Below, in pieces: positions 15,821 to 25,063 of a stretch of 45,534 nucleotides of DNA. The stretch covers positions 1 through 45,534 of the forward strand of contig NZ_BDGT01000059.1 in assembly GCF_001748285.1 (NCBI RefSeq). The letters are read 5' to 3'. The notes under the pieces were generated by a model. That model did not search any database. It was not told the DNA's origin and saw only the letters and a list, made by a program, of their open reading frames with translations. Both the position numbers and the translations under genes were made by a program. Each line of letters opens with the position of its first letter. The stretch's first letter is position 1. Source of the DNA: Thermogemmatispora onikobensis. Lineage in GTDB: Bacteria; Chloroflexota; Ktedonobacteria; Ktedonobacterales; Ktedonobacteraceae.

Positions 15821-15850
15821 TCCTACTTCGGGCGAGAACGGCCTTCTGAC
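15740..15850 (-). CRISPR. Decayed two-repeat mini-array
   Basis: Two repeat-like units read leftward: 15740-15778 (39 bp, eroded) and 15814-15850 (37 bp, GTTTTAATCC… ending CTTCTGAC), separated by a 35 bp spacer. The repeat has the same length and ends as the other arrays but a diverged core (GGATTAAAAC instead of GGATTGAAAC). It is followed immediately by a leader of the shared family. Confidence 0.7.
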
Positions 15851-16050
15851 AGCCCTCTTTCTAGCGGAGCATCAGGAGCAGCGTCCGTCAAGCCGTTTCG
15901 ATGCTCCCAACCAAGCGGTCAGCAGTGACCGTTTCCATGCGGCTCTGATGCCAGCCACGCTGGCCCTCCAACGGCTGGAAGACTGTTCGAGCATTCCACG
16001 CAGCAATGCTCGAAGCAAACGGCAGGAGCGGGAGCAAGAGCGATCGCCTG
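15851..16050 (-). promoter_or_regulatory. Leader E (decayed mini-array leader)
   Basis: Same family as leaders A and B: -35 TTGACG (15886-15891), 17 bp, weakened -10 TCCGCT (15863-15868), and inverted repeat CGGTCA-gcag-TGACCG (15916-15931). One TTCGAGCATT decamer and its inverted partner ATGCTCGAAG remain. The poorer -10 fits the decayed repeats. No coiled-coil gene follows. Confidence 0.7.
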
Positions 16051-16096
16051 AGAAAGGCGCGATGGTGCAGCAAGGCAACCAGGCCATTTGCTCCAC

Positions 16097-16612
16097 CGCT
16101 GCGCTTCCCTGCTCGGGGATGGAACCCCTTCCCTCTGCGTTCCCGTTCCCTTCCCAGGGTGTTCCCCTCTCGTTCCCGAGTGGCTCCCGGGTCGCGCGGG
16201 TCTGCTTGCGAGCAGTGTGAACGTGCTGCGGCCTCGGGAAGGCGAAGCGCTGCCGCCGGTACTTCCCCCTGATCCCAAGAGCACACTCCCACCGAGGGCA
16301 GGAACAGGCGACGCCCATGGCGCTGTGCCTGACCTGACCTGGCCCGCAAGGAGGACAACCCTCTGGAGCGCCGCCCCATTCTGACTCAGACAGCAGCGAC
16401 CTGCCTGCGCTGGTTGAACCCCGCTGCGCTCCCGCCAGGTCGCTGTCCTGCTCGCTCGTCCGCTTGCTGTTTAGGGATGTCAGGAAGGGAAGGCATCCCT
16501 CCGCTCCCCACAGACGGCTTCCACGCGGTCGAAACAGAGCGACAAGAGAACGGGGGACTCGTCTCTCCCCGCTCGCTGTTCAGAAGGGAAAGAAGCCATG
16601 CTGTTCCCCTTT
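16097..16612 (-). repeat. ~515 bp repeated element, copy 2 (inverted)
   Basis: Reverse-complement homologue of 3190-3705, lying between leader E and leader C with no supported gene. Conserved blocks and non-triplet indels are as described for copy 1. In both places the element adjoins CRISPR array or leader sequence. Confidence 0.75.
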
Positions 16613-16972
16613 CTGCGTTGGTGGACCGCTCTCTCACTGGCTGATCACTCGTGGTGATCGTGACCTCCCCACCAGCGACTGTTTTCCCGAACCCTGTCGC
16701 CTCTGCCTTCTCATCCCGAGCCATCGCCGTCACCCCTTGCCGAGGCGAGGCAGGTCCCTCTTGCTGCCGCTGTTGCCGCTGCTGCCGTTCGCTTCGAGCA
16801 TCTCGGCTCCCGGCTTCCCACGCAGCGATGCTCGAAGGGCCTCACAAGCCACCGCAGGGCCACAGGGGCTGGCATCATTGCCGTACAAAAGCGGTCACTA
16901 CTGACCGCTTTTTTGGGATGCTCGAAACGACTTGACGGAGGCCGCTCCTGATGCTACTCTAGAGAGGGGGCT
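16613..16972 (+). promoter_or_regulatory. Leader C: promoter of array C
   Basis: Plus strand: -35 TTGACG (16932-16937), 17 bp, -10 TACTCT (16955-16960), about 12 bases before the first repeat. A perfect 11 bp inverted repeat AAAAGCGGTCA-ctac-TGACCGCTTTT (16887-16912) followed by more Ts looks like an intrinsic terminator that would shield the array from upstream transcription. A hairpin TTCGAGCAT (16793-16801) / ATGCTCGAA (16828-16836) lies further up. Between about 16660 and 16750 the minus strand keeps a weak trace of the coiled-coil gene promoter and N-terminal sequence seen by leaders A and B. Confidence 0.8.
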
Positions 16973-18936
16973 GTCAGAACCGCGCTTAAGCCCGTTGAGG
17001 GATTGAAAGCTTTTCTAAGTGTATGTTCCCTAATAAATGTGATAATCGTCAGAACCGCGCTTAAGCCCGTTGAGGGATTGAAAGTCACGGGCGGGGCAAT
17101 TGGAAGTCGTCTCAGTTGATGAGTCAGAACCGCGCTTAAGCCCGTTGAGGGATTGAAAGGCCGCAATCGCTGCTAAGGGAGAGATCTACCATCGTCAGAA
17201 CCGCGCTTAAGCCCGTTGAGGGATTGAAAGCGACTCATCATCTCAGATTGTGGTGCCTCCTGTGCCAGAGTCAGAACCGCGCTTAAGCCCGTTGAGGGAT
17301 TGAAAGAAACCCGCCTTATCAAAGCTCCCTCAGATTCATCCATGTCAGAACCGCGCTTAAGCCCGTTGAGGGATTGAAAGGATCATGCGCGCGATAGTGG
17401 ATGCCCTGTCGATTGCGTCAGAACCGCGCTTAAGCCCGTTGAGGGATTGAAAGGGTTCGCCGATATTGGTACGTCGATGGGGTCTTTTTAGTCAGAACCG
17501 CGCTTAAGCCCGTTGAGGGATTGAAAGCCCGAATCGGCGGATGTATGCAGCGATGACCTCAGACCTGGTCAGAACCGCGCTTAAGCCCGTTGAGGGATTG
17601 AAAGGCAGCGCGCTGCGCGGCGAGAAGCGCCAGCCGGCGGATGTCAGAACCGCGCTTAAGCCCGTTGAGGGATTGAAAGTTTCCTATTGCCCCCTATATA
17701 TATTATGGTATCATATTGTCAGAACCGCGCTTAAGCCCGTTGAGGGATTGAAAGCACGCTGGACATCCAGTACCCAGAACCGTCCATCTTCCGTCAGAAC
17801 CGCGCTTAAGCCCGTTGAGGGATTGAAAGATGGCACGTGAAATTGAACGCCTGTATCGGCGAGGTCAGAACCGCGCTTAAGCCCGTTGAGGGATTGAAAG
17901 TCCATGCGAGGGAGCCACTGAAAACCCATTGTGGTCAAGTCAGAACCGCGCTTAAGCCCGTTGAGGGATTGAAAGGCTTCTGCGGTCTCGCCGCTGCTGA
18001 CTGGAGGCCGAGGTCAGAACCTCGCTTAAGCCCGTTGAGGGATTGAAAGGTAACGACCGAGCGCTACTTACGGTCGCTCCGTCCCGTCAGAACCTCGCTT
18101 AAGCCCGTTGAGGGATTGAAAGTGGCCAGTCCAATCGGATATCTGGCCTGGTCAGCTATCGTCAGAACCGCGCTTAAGCCCGTTGAGGGATTGAAAGCCC
18201 TCGCTTTCCCTTGCAAGGGAAGTGTCGCACTGAAGTCAGAACCTCGCTTAAGCCCGTTGAGGGATTGAAAGCCCTCGCTTTCCCTTGCAAGGGAAGTGTC
18301 GCACTGAAGTCAGAACCTCGCTTAAGCCCGTTGAGGGATTGAAAGGCAAACCGGCTGGGTCCGACCACTCACTGATCCGGGTCAGAACCTCGCTTAAGCC
18401 CGTTGAGGGATTGAAAGTGGCTGTGCCGATGGCCGCCGCTGTCACCGGCAAGGTCAGAACCTCGCTTAAGCCCGTTGAGGGATTGAAAGTCGACTTGCAC
18501 GGGCGTGATAGACCGTGCCAGTTGACGTCAGAACCTCGCTTAAGCCCGTTGAGGGATTGAAAGTCATAATCTTACAATAAAACTCTAACACTAATAACGT
18601 CAGAACCTCGCTTAAGCCCGTTGAGGGATTGAAAGACCAACGAGGCGCTCCTGAAATCGCTCGACGAGAGCGATCGAGTCAGAACCGCGCTTAAGCCCGT
18701 TGAGGGATTGAAAGCTTGAAATGAATACCGCACGCAACTACTCTGTTTCCGTCAGAACCGCGCTTAAGCCCGTTGAGGGATTGAAAGACCTCGTCCCAGG
18801 TGCCGCCCGGGCCGAGGATCTCGCGGTCAGAACCGCGCTTAAGCCCGTTGAGGGATTGAAGGGCCAGCTCCTCCAGTCGGCGCCGGATCTCGGAGTCATG
18901 TCAGAACCTCGCTCAAGCCCGTTGAGGGATTGAGAG
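16973..18936 (+). CRISPR. CRISPR array C, 27 repeats, beside cas2
   Basis: Twenty-seven 37 bp repeats run from 16973 to 18936 with 26 spacers (34-42 bp), rightward. Repeats begin GTCAGAACC and end GAGGGATTGAAAG. A single base separates two types: CCGCGC (repeats 1-14, 17, 24-26) and CCTCGC (15, 16, 18-23, 27). The last two repeats are eroded at the 3' end (TTGAAGG, TTGAGAG), marking the old end. It converges with the cas operon, and the cas2 stop is about 180 bp away. Confidence 0.98.
18198..18308 (+). repeat. Duplicated spacer within array C
   Basis: Spacers 18198-18234 and 18272-18308 are identical over 37 bp (CCCTCGCTTTCCCTTGCAAG onward), separated by one repeat. This indicates tandem duplication of a 74 bp spacer-repeat unit. 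Confidence 0.95.
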
Positions 18937-18961
18937 AAGGGATTGAAACCATCGGCACAAA

Positions 18962-19012
18962 CCGGGCGCGCCCGGCAAGCCTGGCCTCGCTCTACGACGA
19001 GACCAGGCTTGC
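18962..19012. terminator. Hairpins between convergent array C and cas2
   Basis: CCGGGCGCGCCCGG (18962-18975) is a perfect palindrome. GCAAGCCTGG (18975-18984) pairs with CCAGGCTTGC (19003-19012), a 10 bp stem. Lying between converging transcripts, these probably stop both; there is no T-run. Confidence 0.5.
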
Positions 19013-19049
19013 ATCAGAAGGCCGCTCAAGCCCGCTAAGGGATTGAAAC
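19013..19049 (+). repeat. Orphan CRISPR repeat after array C
   Basis: A 37 bp unit starts ATCAGAAGGCCGCTC and ends CTAAGGGATTGAAAC. Its ends match array repeats and its middle resembles the mini-array and solo cas-promoter repeats more than array C. A partial AAGGGATTGAAAC also occurs at 18937-18949. Confidence 0.75.
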
Positions 19050-19117
19050 AGTGGAGAAAGGGCTGGTGTTTTCCTGGTTGGAAGAGGATACAGAGCAGTG
19101 GCCTGACCGATCGCCCC

Positions 19118-19408
19118 CTAGGAAAAGTAGAGGCGCTCTTCGCGTGGTGGCTCGCCCCCCACGGTGACAACGCGCTTCACACAGGCCTGGCAGAGAGGAT
19201 AGATGCGGACACTATCCTCCCGCTCATTCAGGTGAGCTGCCAGGCGCGCACGGAGCAGCACAAGCTCTTTCCTGGTCAGGAAGCACTCGAATACCGAATA
19301 CTGGGTCCATTTGCCAAAGCCACAGAGGAGCTTGTGTACACGAGCGCGGCGCCGATCATCAGCGATATCGTAGGCAATGACATAGCAGCAAGTATCATGG
19401 GGTCCCAT
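19118..19408 (-). CDS. cas2: CRISPR adaptation endonuclease Cas2
   Basis: 96 aa, usual Cas2 length. The ferredoxin-like fold start is clear: CYVIAYDIADDRRRARVHKLL with the conserved Asp after the first strand, then GKWTQYSVFECFLTRKEL, and DSVRIYPLCQACVKRV near the end. Cas2 dimers bridge Cas1 dimers in the spacer integration complex. It is the last gene of the operon, 4 bp after the cas1 stop, and faces array C. Confidence 0.96.
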   Translation of the reverse strand: MGPHDTCCYVIAYDIADDRRRARVHKLLCGFGKWTQYSVFECFLTRKELVLLRARLAAHLNEREDSVRIYPLCQACVKRVVTVGGEPPREERLYFS

Positions 19409-19412
19409 ACGG

Positions 19413-20501
19413 TTACCTCACCAGGAACGGCTGATAGTGCGCGATCTCCCCAGTCAGGTACTTGGCCAGCAGACGCGCCTGCAACTCAAGGCAGCGCATG
19501 TAACTCACGCGATAGCCGAACACGGGATGGGTAATTTCCTCGTGAAAGCGCTCTTCGAGGGCAGCTAAAAAGCGCTTTTTTGGCTCTTTCTTGAGGCGAT
19601 ACGTGCCAAACAGCTCCTCGAAATCGTCTCGTCTCACCATGTGCTTATTCAGCAATTTCACCACGACGGAGTCGACGATGAGGGGACGAAACTCCTCCAT
19701 GAGATCGAGGGCCAACGCCGGACGACCATAGCCACTACTGTGGAGATAGCCGATATAGGGATCAAAGCCAACCAGCTGGACCGCCCCCGTGAGGCGGTTC
19801 GCCAGGACGGTGTAACCATAACTCAGCAGGGCATTGACGGGATCGGTCGGGGGACGCCTGGTGCGGCCCGGAAAGCGCCAGATGTCAGGCTCCACCAGCA
19901 TCTGCGGAAAAGCAGCGTAGTAGAGGGCGCTGCCTTGTCCTTCGAGGCCTAGCACCGTTTCCAAAGGGGTGCCACCGATCCCATGATCACCTGTGCTGAG
20001 ACGGGGCAGTGAAGAAGAGGAGACCGCTGCAGGCAGCTTGTGGAGCGACTCGATGATTGCCGCGAGATCCTTCAGGACCGCAGGTGACTGATTGGGAAAG
20101 CGCCGCTGGAGCAGACGCCGCTGATTCGACAGTTTCCCTCTGACAAAACAGGAGGCCAGCAAGAGCCGCCGCTGCAGATCGTGATGGGCCTGATGCTGAG
20201 CAATCCGCAAGAGCGCATTTTTCGAAGCCTCTGGAATCAGCGATCCCTGGAAACTCCCGTGCTCCCGCACGAAGTGCACAGGGATCTTGCGCTCTAGCAA
20301 GAGGTCTAGCGCAGCTGCTGTCAACGTGACATCTCCCATCACCACGACCTCATCCACCTTGATGAGAGGTATACGTTTTTTGATCAAAGCCGTTTTCTGT
20401 TCTCCATCGACCAGACGTTGCTCAGGAATGTGGATCAACAGGCAATCTTCCGTGTCTCGTTTTACCAGGCTATGGGCCTCCATCAGATAGAGCGTAGACA
20501 C
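19413..20501 (-). CDS. cas1: CRISPR integrase Cas1
   Basis: 362 aa from a GTG at 20501 (VSTLYLMEAHSLVKR) with AAGGAG six bases upstream. The frame extends further but the upstream part does not look like Cas1. The three metal ligands are in place: Glu in VLGLEGQGSALYY, His in GYLHSSGYGR, Glu in LDLMEEFRPLIVD. The N-terminal beta-sandwich (IPLIKVDEVVVMGDVTLT) and the RRPPTDPVNALLSYGYTVL helix are typical. It catalyses spacer integration at the leader end. It lies between cas4 and cas2 in the I-D order. Confidence 0.96.
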   Translation of the reverse strand: MSTLYLMEAHSLVKRDTEDCLLIHIPEQRLVDGEQKTALIKKRIPLIKVDEVVVMGDVTLTAAALDLLLERKIPVHFVREHGSFQGSLIPEASKNALLRIAQHQAHHDLQRRLLLASCFVRGKLSNQRRLLQRRFPNQSPAVLKDLAAIIESLHKLPAAVSSSSLPRLSTGDHGIGGTPLETVLGLEGQGSALYYAAFPQMLVEPDIWRFPGRTRRPPTDPVNALLSYGYTVLANRLTGAVQLVGFDPYIGYLHSSGYGRPALALDLMEEFRPLIVDSVVVKLLNKHMVRRDDFEELFGTYRLKKEPKKRFLAALEERFHEEITHPVFGYRVSYMRCLELQARLLAKYLTGEIAHYQPFLVR

Positions 20502-20556
20502 CTTCCGCTCCTTTCCTTTATTCACTCGATTACCATTGATGATAAGTAGTGGCTTT

Positions 20557-21228
20557 TCAGAAGATTTCAAGCAGAGATTTCGTCGCATTTCCCCGCTCTT
20601 GTTGTTCCTGGAGAGCGCGGACCTCCTCAGGTAAGCAGATCGGTAACAGACTGCAGTCGCGGCAACGCCTGGCAGTTTTCCCCTGAAGCGGAGCCGGTGG
20701 GCGCGGCTCTCTGGCCAGCGCCAGAGCAAGCTGAATACTTTCCAGGGTTTTCTGACGGAGCTCGGGGAGAAACAGAACCTGCTCACGTCGTCGTGAACCA
20801 AAGTAAAAAAGGTAGCCGTGCGAGAGCGGCGCCAGGTGCGGGAGATATTCCTCCAGACAGAGAGCTTGAGCGCAGAGCTGGATATGGTCGTTGAGCCAGC
20901 GTCCCTCTCGCCCACGCTTGTATTCGACAGGCACCAGCTTGCCCGCCTCCTCTTCAAGCGCGTCCAGGTAGCCAGCTATGTGCAGGCGCTCGCTAGCGAG
21001 ATAGAGGCGGTGGATGCGTTCCACACCTTTCTCGGCAAATACTGCAGGCTGATCTACCCGTTGGTGCAGGAGCTGACCCTCTAGCACCAAAGCATTCACC
21101 AGCATTTCTGCCTGAACATACTCGTAGTAGAAGCGTCTTGGACAATACTCCAAGGCATTCAGCGCGGAAAAGGGAACCATTATCTGCTCCCGTAACTCAA
21201 GGGAGCTCGGAGTGGTGGGCGACTGCAT
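20557..21228 (-). CDS. cas4: Cas4 RecB-like exonuclease
   Basis: 223 aa. A RecB nuclease core (GYLDAL; VPVEYKRG giving D and E-x-K) sits between a first cysteine (ALEYCPRRFYYEY, ~27-39) and the C-terminal CRDCSLLPICL cluster. Together these should hold a 4Fe-4S centre. Cas4 trims prespacers and selects the PAM for the Cas1-Cas2 complex. ATG at 21228 has GGGAGG close upstream. The stop is 55 bp before cas1. Confidence 0.95.
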   Translation of the reverse strand: MQSPTTPSSLELREQIMVPFSALNALEYCPRRFYYEYVQAEMLVNALVLEGQLLHQRVDQPAVFAEKGVERIHRLYLASERLHIAGYLDALEEEAGKLVPVEYKRGREGRWLNDHIQLCAQALCLEEYLPHLAPLSHGYLFYFGSRRREQVLFLPELRQKTLESIQLALALAREPRPPAPLQGKTARRCRDCSLLPICLPEEVRALQEQQERGNATKSLLEIF

Positions 21229-21245
21229 CTTCCTCCCTCACTGGT

Positions 21246-22226
21246 TCATTGGCGATCAAGCGCACTGGCCACAGTATCGCTGGCAGACGGTAGCTCCGCT
21301 GGCGAAAGGACGTTCAGGCAGCGCGTCTGCCCCATACCCATTGCCGTTTTGTAGCCCACCCCACTGAAGAGGGCCAGGCGAGCAAGTGAGGTCAGCCAGC
21401 GCGCTTGTGCTGCACCCCTCGGCCCTTTCACTTCATAGGTGATGCGTCCCAGAAAGCCCGTCTGTCCAAAGCGACTGGAGGGCAGGTACTGGGTGCGAAG
21501 CTCGTACTGAGACACAATCAGATGGTCTGCACACCAGTCAGCGATCTCTTGGGGGGTCAGACCAGCGGCAGCCAGGCGCAGGCGCTCCGGAGCGAAGAGA
21601 TCCCAGGAACGTGCCAGACTTTCGAAGACAGCAGCCGGCTCAGGAAAGAGCGTCAGCAGCTTCCCCCAGGAGCGCTGCCCTCTGCTAAAGGCGGTGGGAC
21701 TGGCGAATTCAAAGGCATAGTGCTCCTGAACCTCCTGCTCGCGGGCCAACTCCTCGAAGGAAGTGACGGCTACCCACGATGGCCCCTCATGTGTCGGATC
21801 AGGAGCAGCCAGCATACGTGTCACGAGAAGCGGTGTCTGCTCAACGGTCAGAGAGAGCTGCCGGGCCTGTTGAAGACAGGCCCGGAGAATAGCCTGTACC
21901 AGTCGCTCATCTAAGAGGGTCAGACGCAGCCAGTAGCGTTCCCCTGGTCGCACAGGCACTGGTTGCAGGTGGCTGGTGGCAATCTGTAGCTCCTTCACAC
22001 TGAGCTGGCGGAAACCCCAGAGCAAACTGAGGGTGTAGGGGCGACGCTGGTTAGGCTGGTGCAGCCAGGCCGACAGTTCAGGGTCAACCTGGCGCACCAA
22101 CTGCAAGAAAGCCGCCTGGAGCTGCGGGCCACAACTGGGCGTCAGCCAGCCCGGCTCTACTGGCTCTAGCCGCAGCAACATCGAGACCAATGGACCCTGT
22201 TCATCGCCGATAGATGCTGAAGACAT
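21246..22226 (-). CDS. cas6: Cas6 pre-crRNA endoribonuclease
   Basis: 326 aa RAMP protein, longer than minimal Cas6 but normal for I-D. The C-terminal glycine-rich loop GVGYKTAMGMGQTRCL and the preceding GRITYEVKGPRGAAQARWL are characteristic. It should cut each repeat before an 8-nt 5' handle (ATTGAAAG or ATTGAAAC). It is the only Cas6 in the window, so it presumably processes all repeat types present. Start at 22226 follows GGAGGAG. Confidence 0.93.
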   Translation of the reverse strand: MSSASIGDEQGPLVSMLLRLEPVEPGWLTPSCGPQLQAAFLQLVRQVDPELSAWLHQPNQRRPYTLSLLWGFRQLSVKELQIATSHLQPVPVRPGERYWLRLTLLDERLVQAILRACLQQARQLSLTVEQTPLLVTRMLAAPDPTHEGPSWVAVTSFEELAREQEVQEHYAFEFASPTAFSRGQRSWGKLLTLFPEPAAVFESLARSWDLFAPERLRLAAAGLTPQEIADWCADHLIVSQYELRTQYLPSSRFGQTGFLGRITYEVKGPRGAAQARWLTSLARLALFSGVGYKTAMGMGQTRCLNVLSPAELPSASDTVASALDRQ

Positions 22227-22359
22227 AGTTCTCCTCCTCTCTCTTGCTCATTGCTCAGCACACTGCTCTCTGCTTTTCTCGCTGACTACGGCTGGCTGCG
22301 CGAGGCCGTGCCGCTCTGTCTCTGTACTCTTCTTCCTTGTGCTGCCTCTCGCTTTCGCC

Positions 22360-25023
22360 TTAGAAGAAGAGCGGATCGCTCTCTCCCTGCTGTCCTCGCC
22401 GTCGATCACGCTCCAGGGCCCAGCGAGGGATCTCCGCCGCAAGCTGCCAGGCGAGTGGACCCAGCACAGCCTGGTAACGCGCCGTCCGATCAGCGAAGGA
22501 GATGTCCAGCGCCACAGGGAAGAAGCGCGCTTTCTGGCGCAGCGCTATGAGCCAGGCGACAGTACTGCTCTTCTCTGCGGCCACGAAGGCAGGAACAAAA
22601 CGCTCCTGGAAACAGCTACGCACGCAGGCAGGGAGACCGGTATCATCATTGATGAACTGCGGTCGCAGGCCCCAGAGGGCAGCAGGCCGGTAGGCCCACG
22701 CTGCTTCCCACTCTGCTTGTGAGTGCTCCGGCACCTCCAGACGCAGCCCCACCTGTCGCGGTTTCTCGCGTAAGGTCTGCAGGCGGCAGAAAAGGACCAC
22801 CTCCTCCGGGATGCTGACCTGCCGCTGCTGCTCCTTGGGGAAGCAGGCCCGCTGCCAGTCCTGGGCTGTGGAATAGAAAGTCGCATCATAGGAGCGCAGA
22901 ATGTGGAAGAGATCATAGGAGGTCACGTCCTCGTCTGACAGCCAGTGCTGGGGATCGAAGACCAGCACCTGGGGCGTCTCGAAGCCCTCGCGAAAGGTCC
23001 AGCGGGCATGCTCTCGAAAGTAGATGCTCAGATCCTCTTTGAGCCAGAGAAGCGCCTCCCGACTGCTCCGAGGCCGCTCTTGACGCTTCTGGAGTATAGC
23101 CAGGATGCGCTTCTCGAAGGCCCTCAGATAGGGGATCAGCGGGTCATCCTGCTTCGGCTCCCGTCTGTCGAGGAGAGCGGCGAACCGCTCAAAGGCGGCA
23201 GCGGGAATATGGGTGAAGCCTCCATAAACCTCGGCCCGTTCTTCATACTCCCTCAGCCAGGCGCGTAACTGACGATAGGTCAATGGGCGCTGGCGCTGTC
23301 CCTCTTCGCCGACAAACAACTGCTGCAGATCCTGCAAAAAGCTGTCGAGCAGGGGCAACTCCTCATCTGCCATCCCCTGACCCAGCAGCCCGAGTGTGCG
23401 GAAGAATTCCGCGATCACGCCGCTGCGCACATAGGCGGTCAGATCCTGCCGCGTCGGCATCTGGGCCGCCAGCTTCGCCAGTGTCGCCCGGTCAATCGTC
23501 TTCCCATCCCTGGACGGGTCAGGGCGGCTTTCTGACGCAGCATTCCCTCCTCCCAGATGGCCCTCGAAGAGCCGATAGGTCTCCTGGTCCACAACGACCC
23601 AGGCACGGCAGGGGCCACAGTCCTCTCCTGCAGGCAAGGCCAGGACCCTCCCAACGCGACCCAGGCGCTGGAGCAGTTCATCGCCCGACCAGGCGTCGAA
23701 CAGCAGGAAGTCGAGCGAAGGCCGTGGCTTGCCTGTAGCGGTGGGAGGGATGCCCTGCCCTGCTCGCGTGCGCTCAAAGTTGTAGCCAATATCTACTGTG
23801 GGCGTGGCCAGAATCAATTGGCACTCGCGGGCCTCCTCACGTGCCTGAGTACCCTGGGGACCAGTAATGCGGCCAATACGCTCGCCGGCGGCTGGCCAGC
23901 GCGCACGTAGCTCGCGATAGATCAGATTGATGGTGCGCAGCGAGTTGGAGAGAATGGCCCCTTCGACGGGGAAGCCATCGGCAGGCTGGGCCTCCAGGAG
24001 CTGGCGCAGCCTCGGCCACAGGTGCTGAGCCAGACTCAGCAGTGCATCGCCGGTCTGACGCTGGGTGCCCTGGCCTCCGCCCAGCTCGCCAGCACTGTAG
24101 ATCTCCAGCTCAACAGCGGTCAATGCTCGTACCGGTCGCACTTTGTCCGCCCACGCCTCGGGGACAGGGTCTTGTGGCTCAATCCACTCGGTCTTGATCC
24201 CGAGCTGCTCTAGAAAGCGGCGCATTGCTGGCGAAGGGGTGGCCGTCAACAGACAGATCTGGCGAGGGCTGTCGAGGGCATCGGAGTTGCTGAAGTAGCC
24301 GCAGAAGGCAGACAGCTTCAAAAAGAAGAGGAAGGCGGCGAGTTGCCGGGGACTGTAGTAGTGGACCTCATCGATGATCACCAGGCCAAAGTTCCGCAGC
24401 AGATCGGTCAGCAGCTCCCCGCGGTCAAAGCGATTGTAGGAAGCGGTCAGGATGTAATAGAAAATGTCGGGGTTGGTCACAAAGATGGTGGCCTGCGCCG
24501 TCGAGACATCTTCCTGCCGGGCCGTGACCGGATCGCTGAGCAGCTGACGCAGGTGCCAGCCACGCCGAGACCGCTCTTCAGCAGGCAGCTTCTGCCAGCT
24601 CTTCTGCAGATGGTCGCGCGTCACGGGGATCACCTGGTAGGGTAGTCCATAACGCCGACAGAACTCGCTGGCGCTGCGCACGTGTTGGTCGATCAGTTCG
24701 TTGGTGGGGGCGATGAATAAGGTGTCCCCCAGGCGCGGCGTCAACTGGTCCAGGCCGATCTGGCGCACACGCCCCAGTAAGCGCAGCAGAGCCCCCAGGG
24801 TTTTGCCTGTGCCGGTGGCATGGGTATTGATCACCAGCGGCGCGCTAGCCTGGTACATGCGCCACTGATGGTAGAGGAGCCGGCTCTCCTCCTCTGGTGA
24901 GGCGCCACCGCTCTGGCCTGCTCCCTGTTCTGGCCTGGCGGGAGGGACGGAACCGGTGAGGGCGAGCGGGTGCTCGCCCAACCAGAGGCGCTCGTCGTAC
25001 GGCTGCACGGTGACGGTCAGCAT
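22360..25023 (-). CDS. cas3: Cas3' helicase, type I-D (no HD domain)
   Basis: 887 aa superfamily 2 helicase. Walker A THATGTGKTLGAL (~residue 73), DEVH box FGLVIIDEVHYYSP, motif III LLTATPSP, and motif VI ELLQRLGRVGRVLA are all visible. No HD nuclease domain is present; in type I-D the HD lies on Cas10d, as here. The C-terminal ~300 residues are helical and family-specific. It unwinds target DNA after Cascade binding. It lies directly downstream of csc1, with AAGGAG ten bases before the ATG. Confidence 0.95.
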   Translation of the reverse strand: MLTVTVQPYDERLWLGEHPLALTGSVPPARPEQGAGQSGGASPEEESRLLYHQWRMYQASAPLVINTHATGTGKTLGALLRLLGRVRQIGLDQLTPRLGDTLFIAPTNELIDQHVRSASEFCRRYGLPYQVIPVTRDHLQKSWQKLPAEERSRRGWHLRQLLSDPVTARQEDVSTAQATIFVTNPDIFYYILTASYNRFDRGELLTDLLRNFGLVIIDEVHYYSPRQLAAFLFFLKLSAFCGYFSNSDALDSPRQICLLTATPSPAMRRFLEQLGIKTEWIEPQDPVPEAWADKVRPVRALTAVELEIYSAGELGGGQGTQRQTGDALLSLAQHLWPRLRQLLEAQPADGFPVEGAILSNSLRTINLIYRELRARWPAAGERIGRITGPQGTQAREEARECQLILATPTVDIGYNFERTRAGQGIPPTATGKPRPSLDFLLFDAWSGDELLQRLGRVGRVLALPAGEDCGPCRAWVVVDQETYRLFEGHLGGGNAASESRPDPSRDGKTIDRATLAKLAAQMPTRQDLTAYVRSGVIAEFFRTLGLLGQGMADEELPLLDSFLQDLQQLFVGEEGQRQRPLTYRQLRAWLREYEERAEVYGGFTHIPAAAFERFAALLDRREPKQDDPLIPYLRAFEKRILAILQKRQERPRSSREALLWLKEDLSIYFREHARWTFREGFETPQVLVFDPQHWLSDEDVTSYDLFHILRSYDATFYSTAQDWQRACFPKEQQRQVSIPEEVVLFCRLQTLREKPRQVGLRLEVPEHSQAEWEAAWAYRPAALWGLRPQFINDDTGLPACVRSCFQERFVPAFVAAEKSSTVAWLIALRQKARFFPVALDISFADRTARYQAVLGPLAWQLAAEIPRWALERDRRRGQQGESDPLFF

Positions 25024-25063
25024 GGGGTCTGGTCTCCTTCTTGCTTGACTGCTCTGCCCATAT

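Noticed and set aside
16386-16733. Minus-strand frame starting MTAMARDEKAEA as a gene
   Set aside because: Only its start resembles the coiled-coil leader region; the rest lies in the repeated element and has no coil. Treated as a trace of a lost gene.
16973-18936. Self-targeting spacers against genes in this window
   Set aside because: No obvious match noticed while reading, but this cannot be excluded without an exact search of all spacers against the window and genome.
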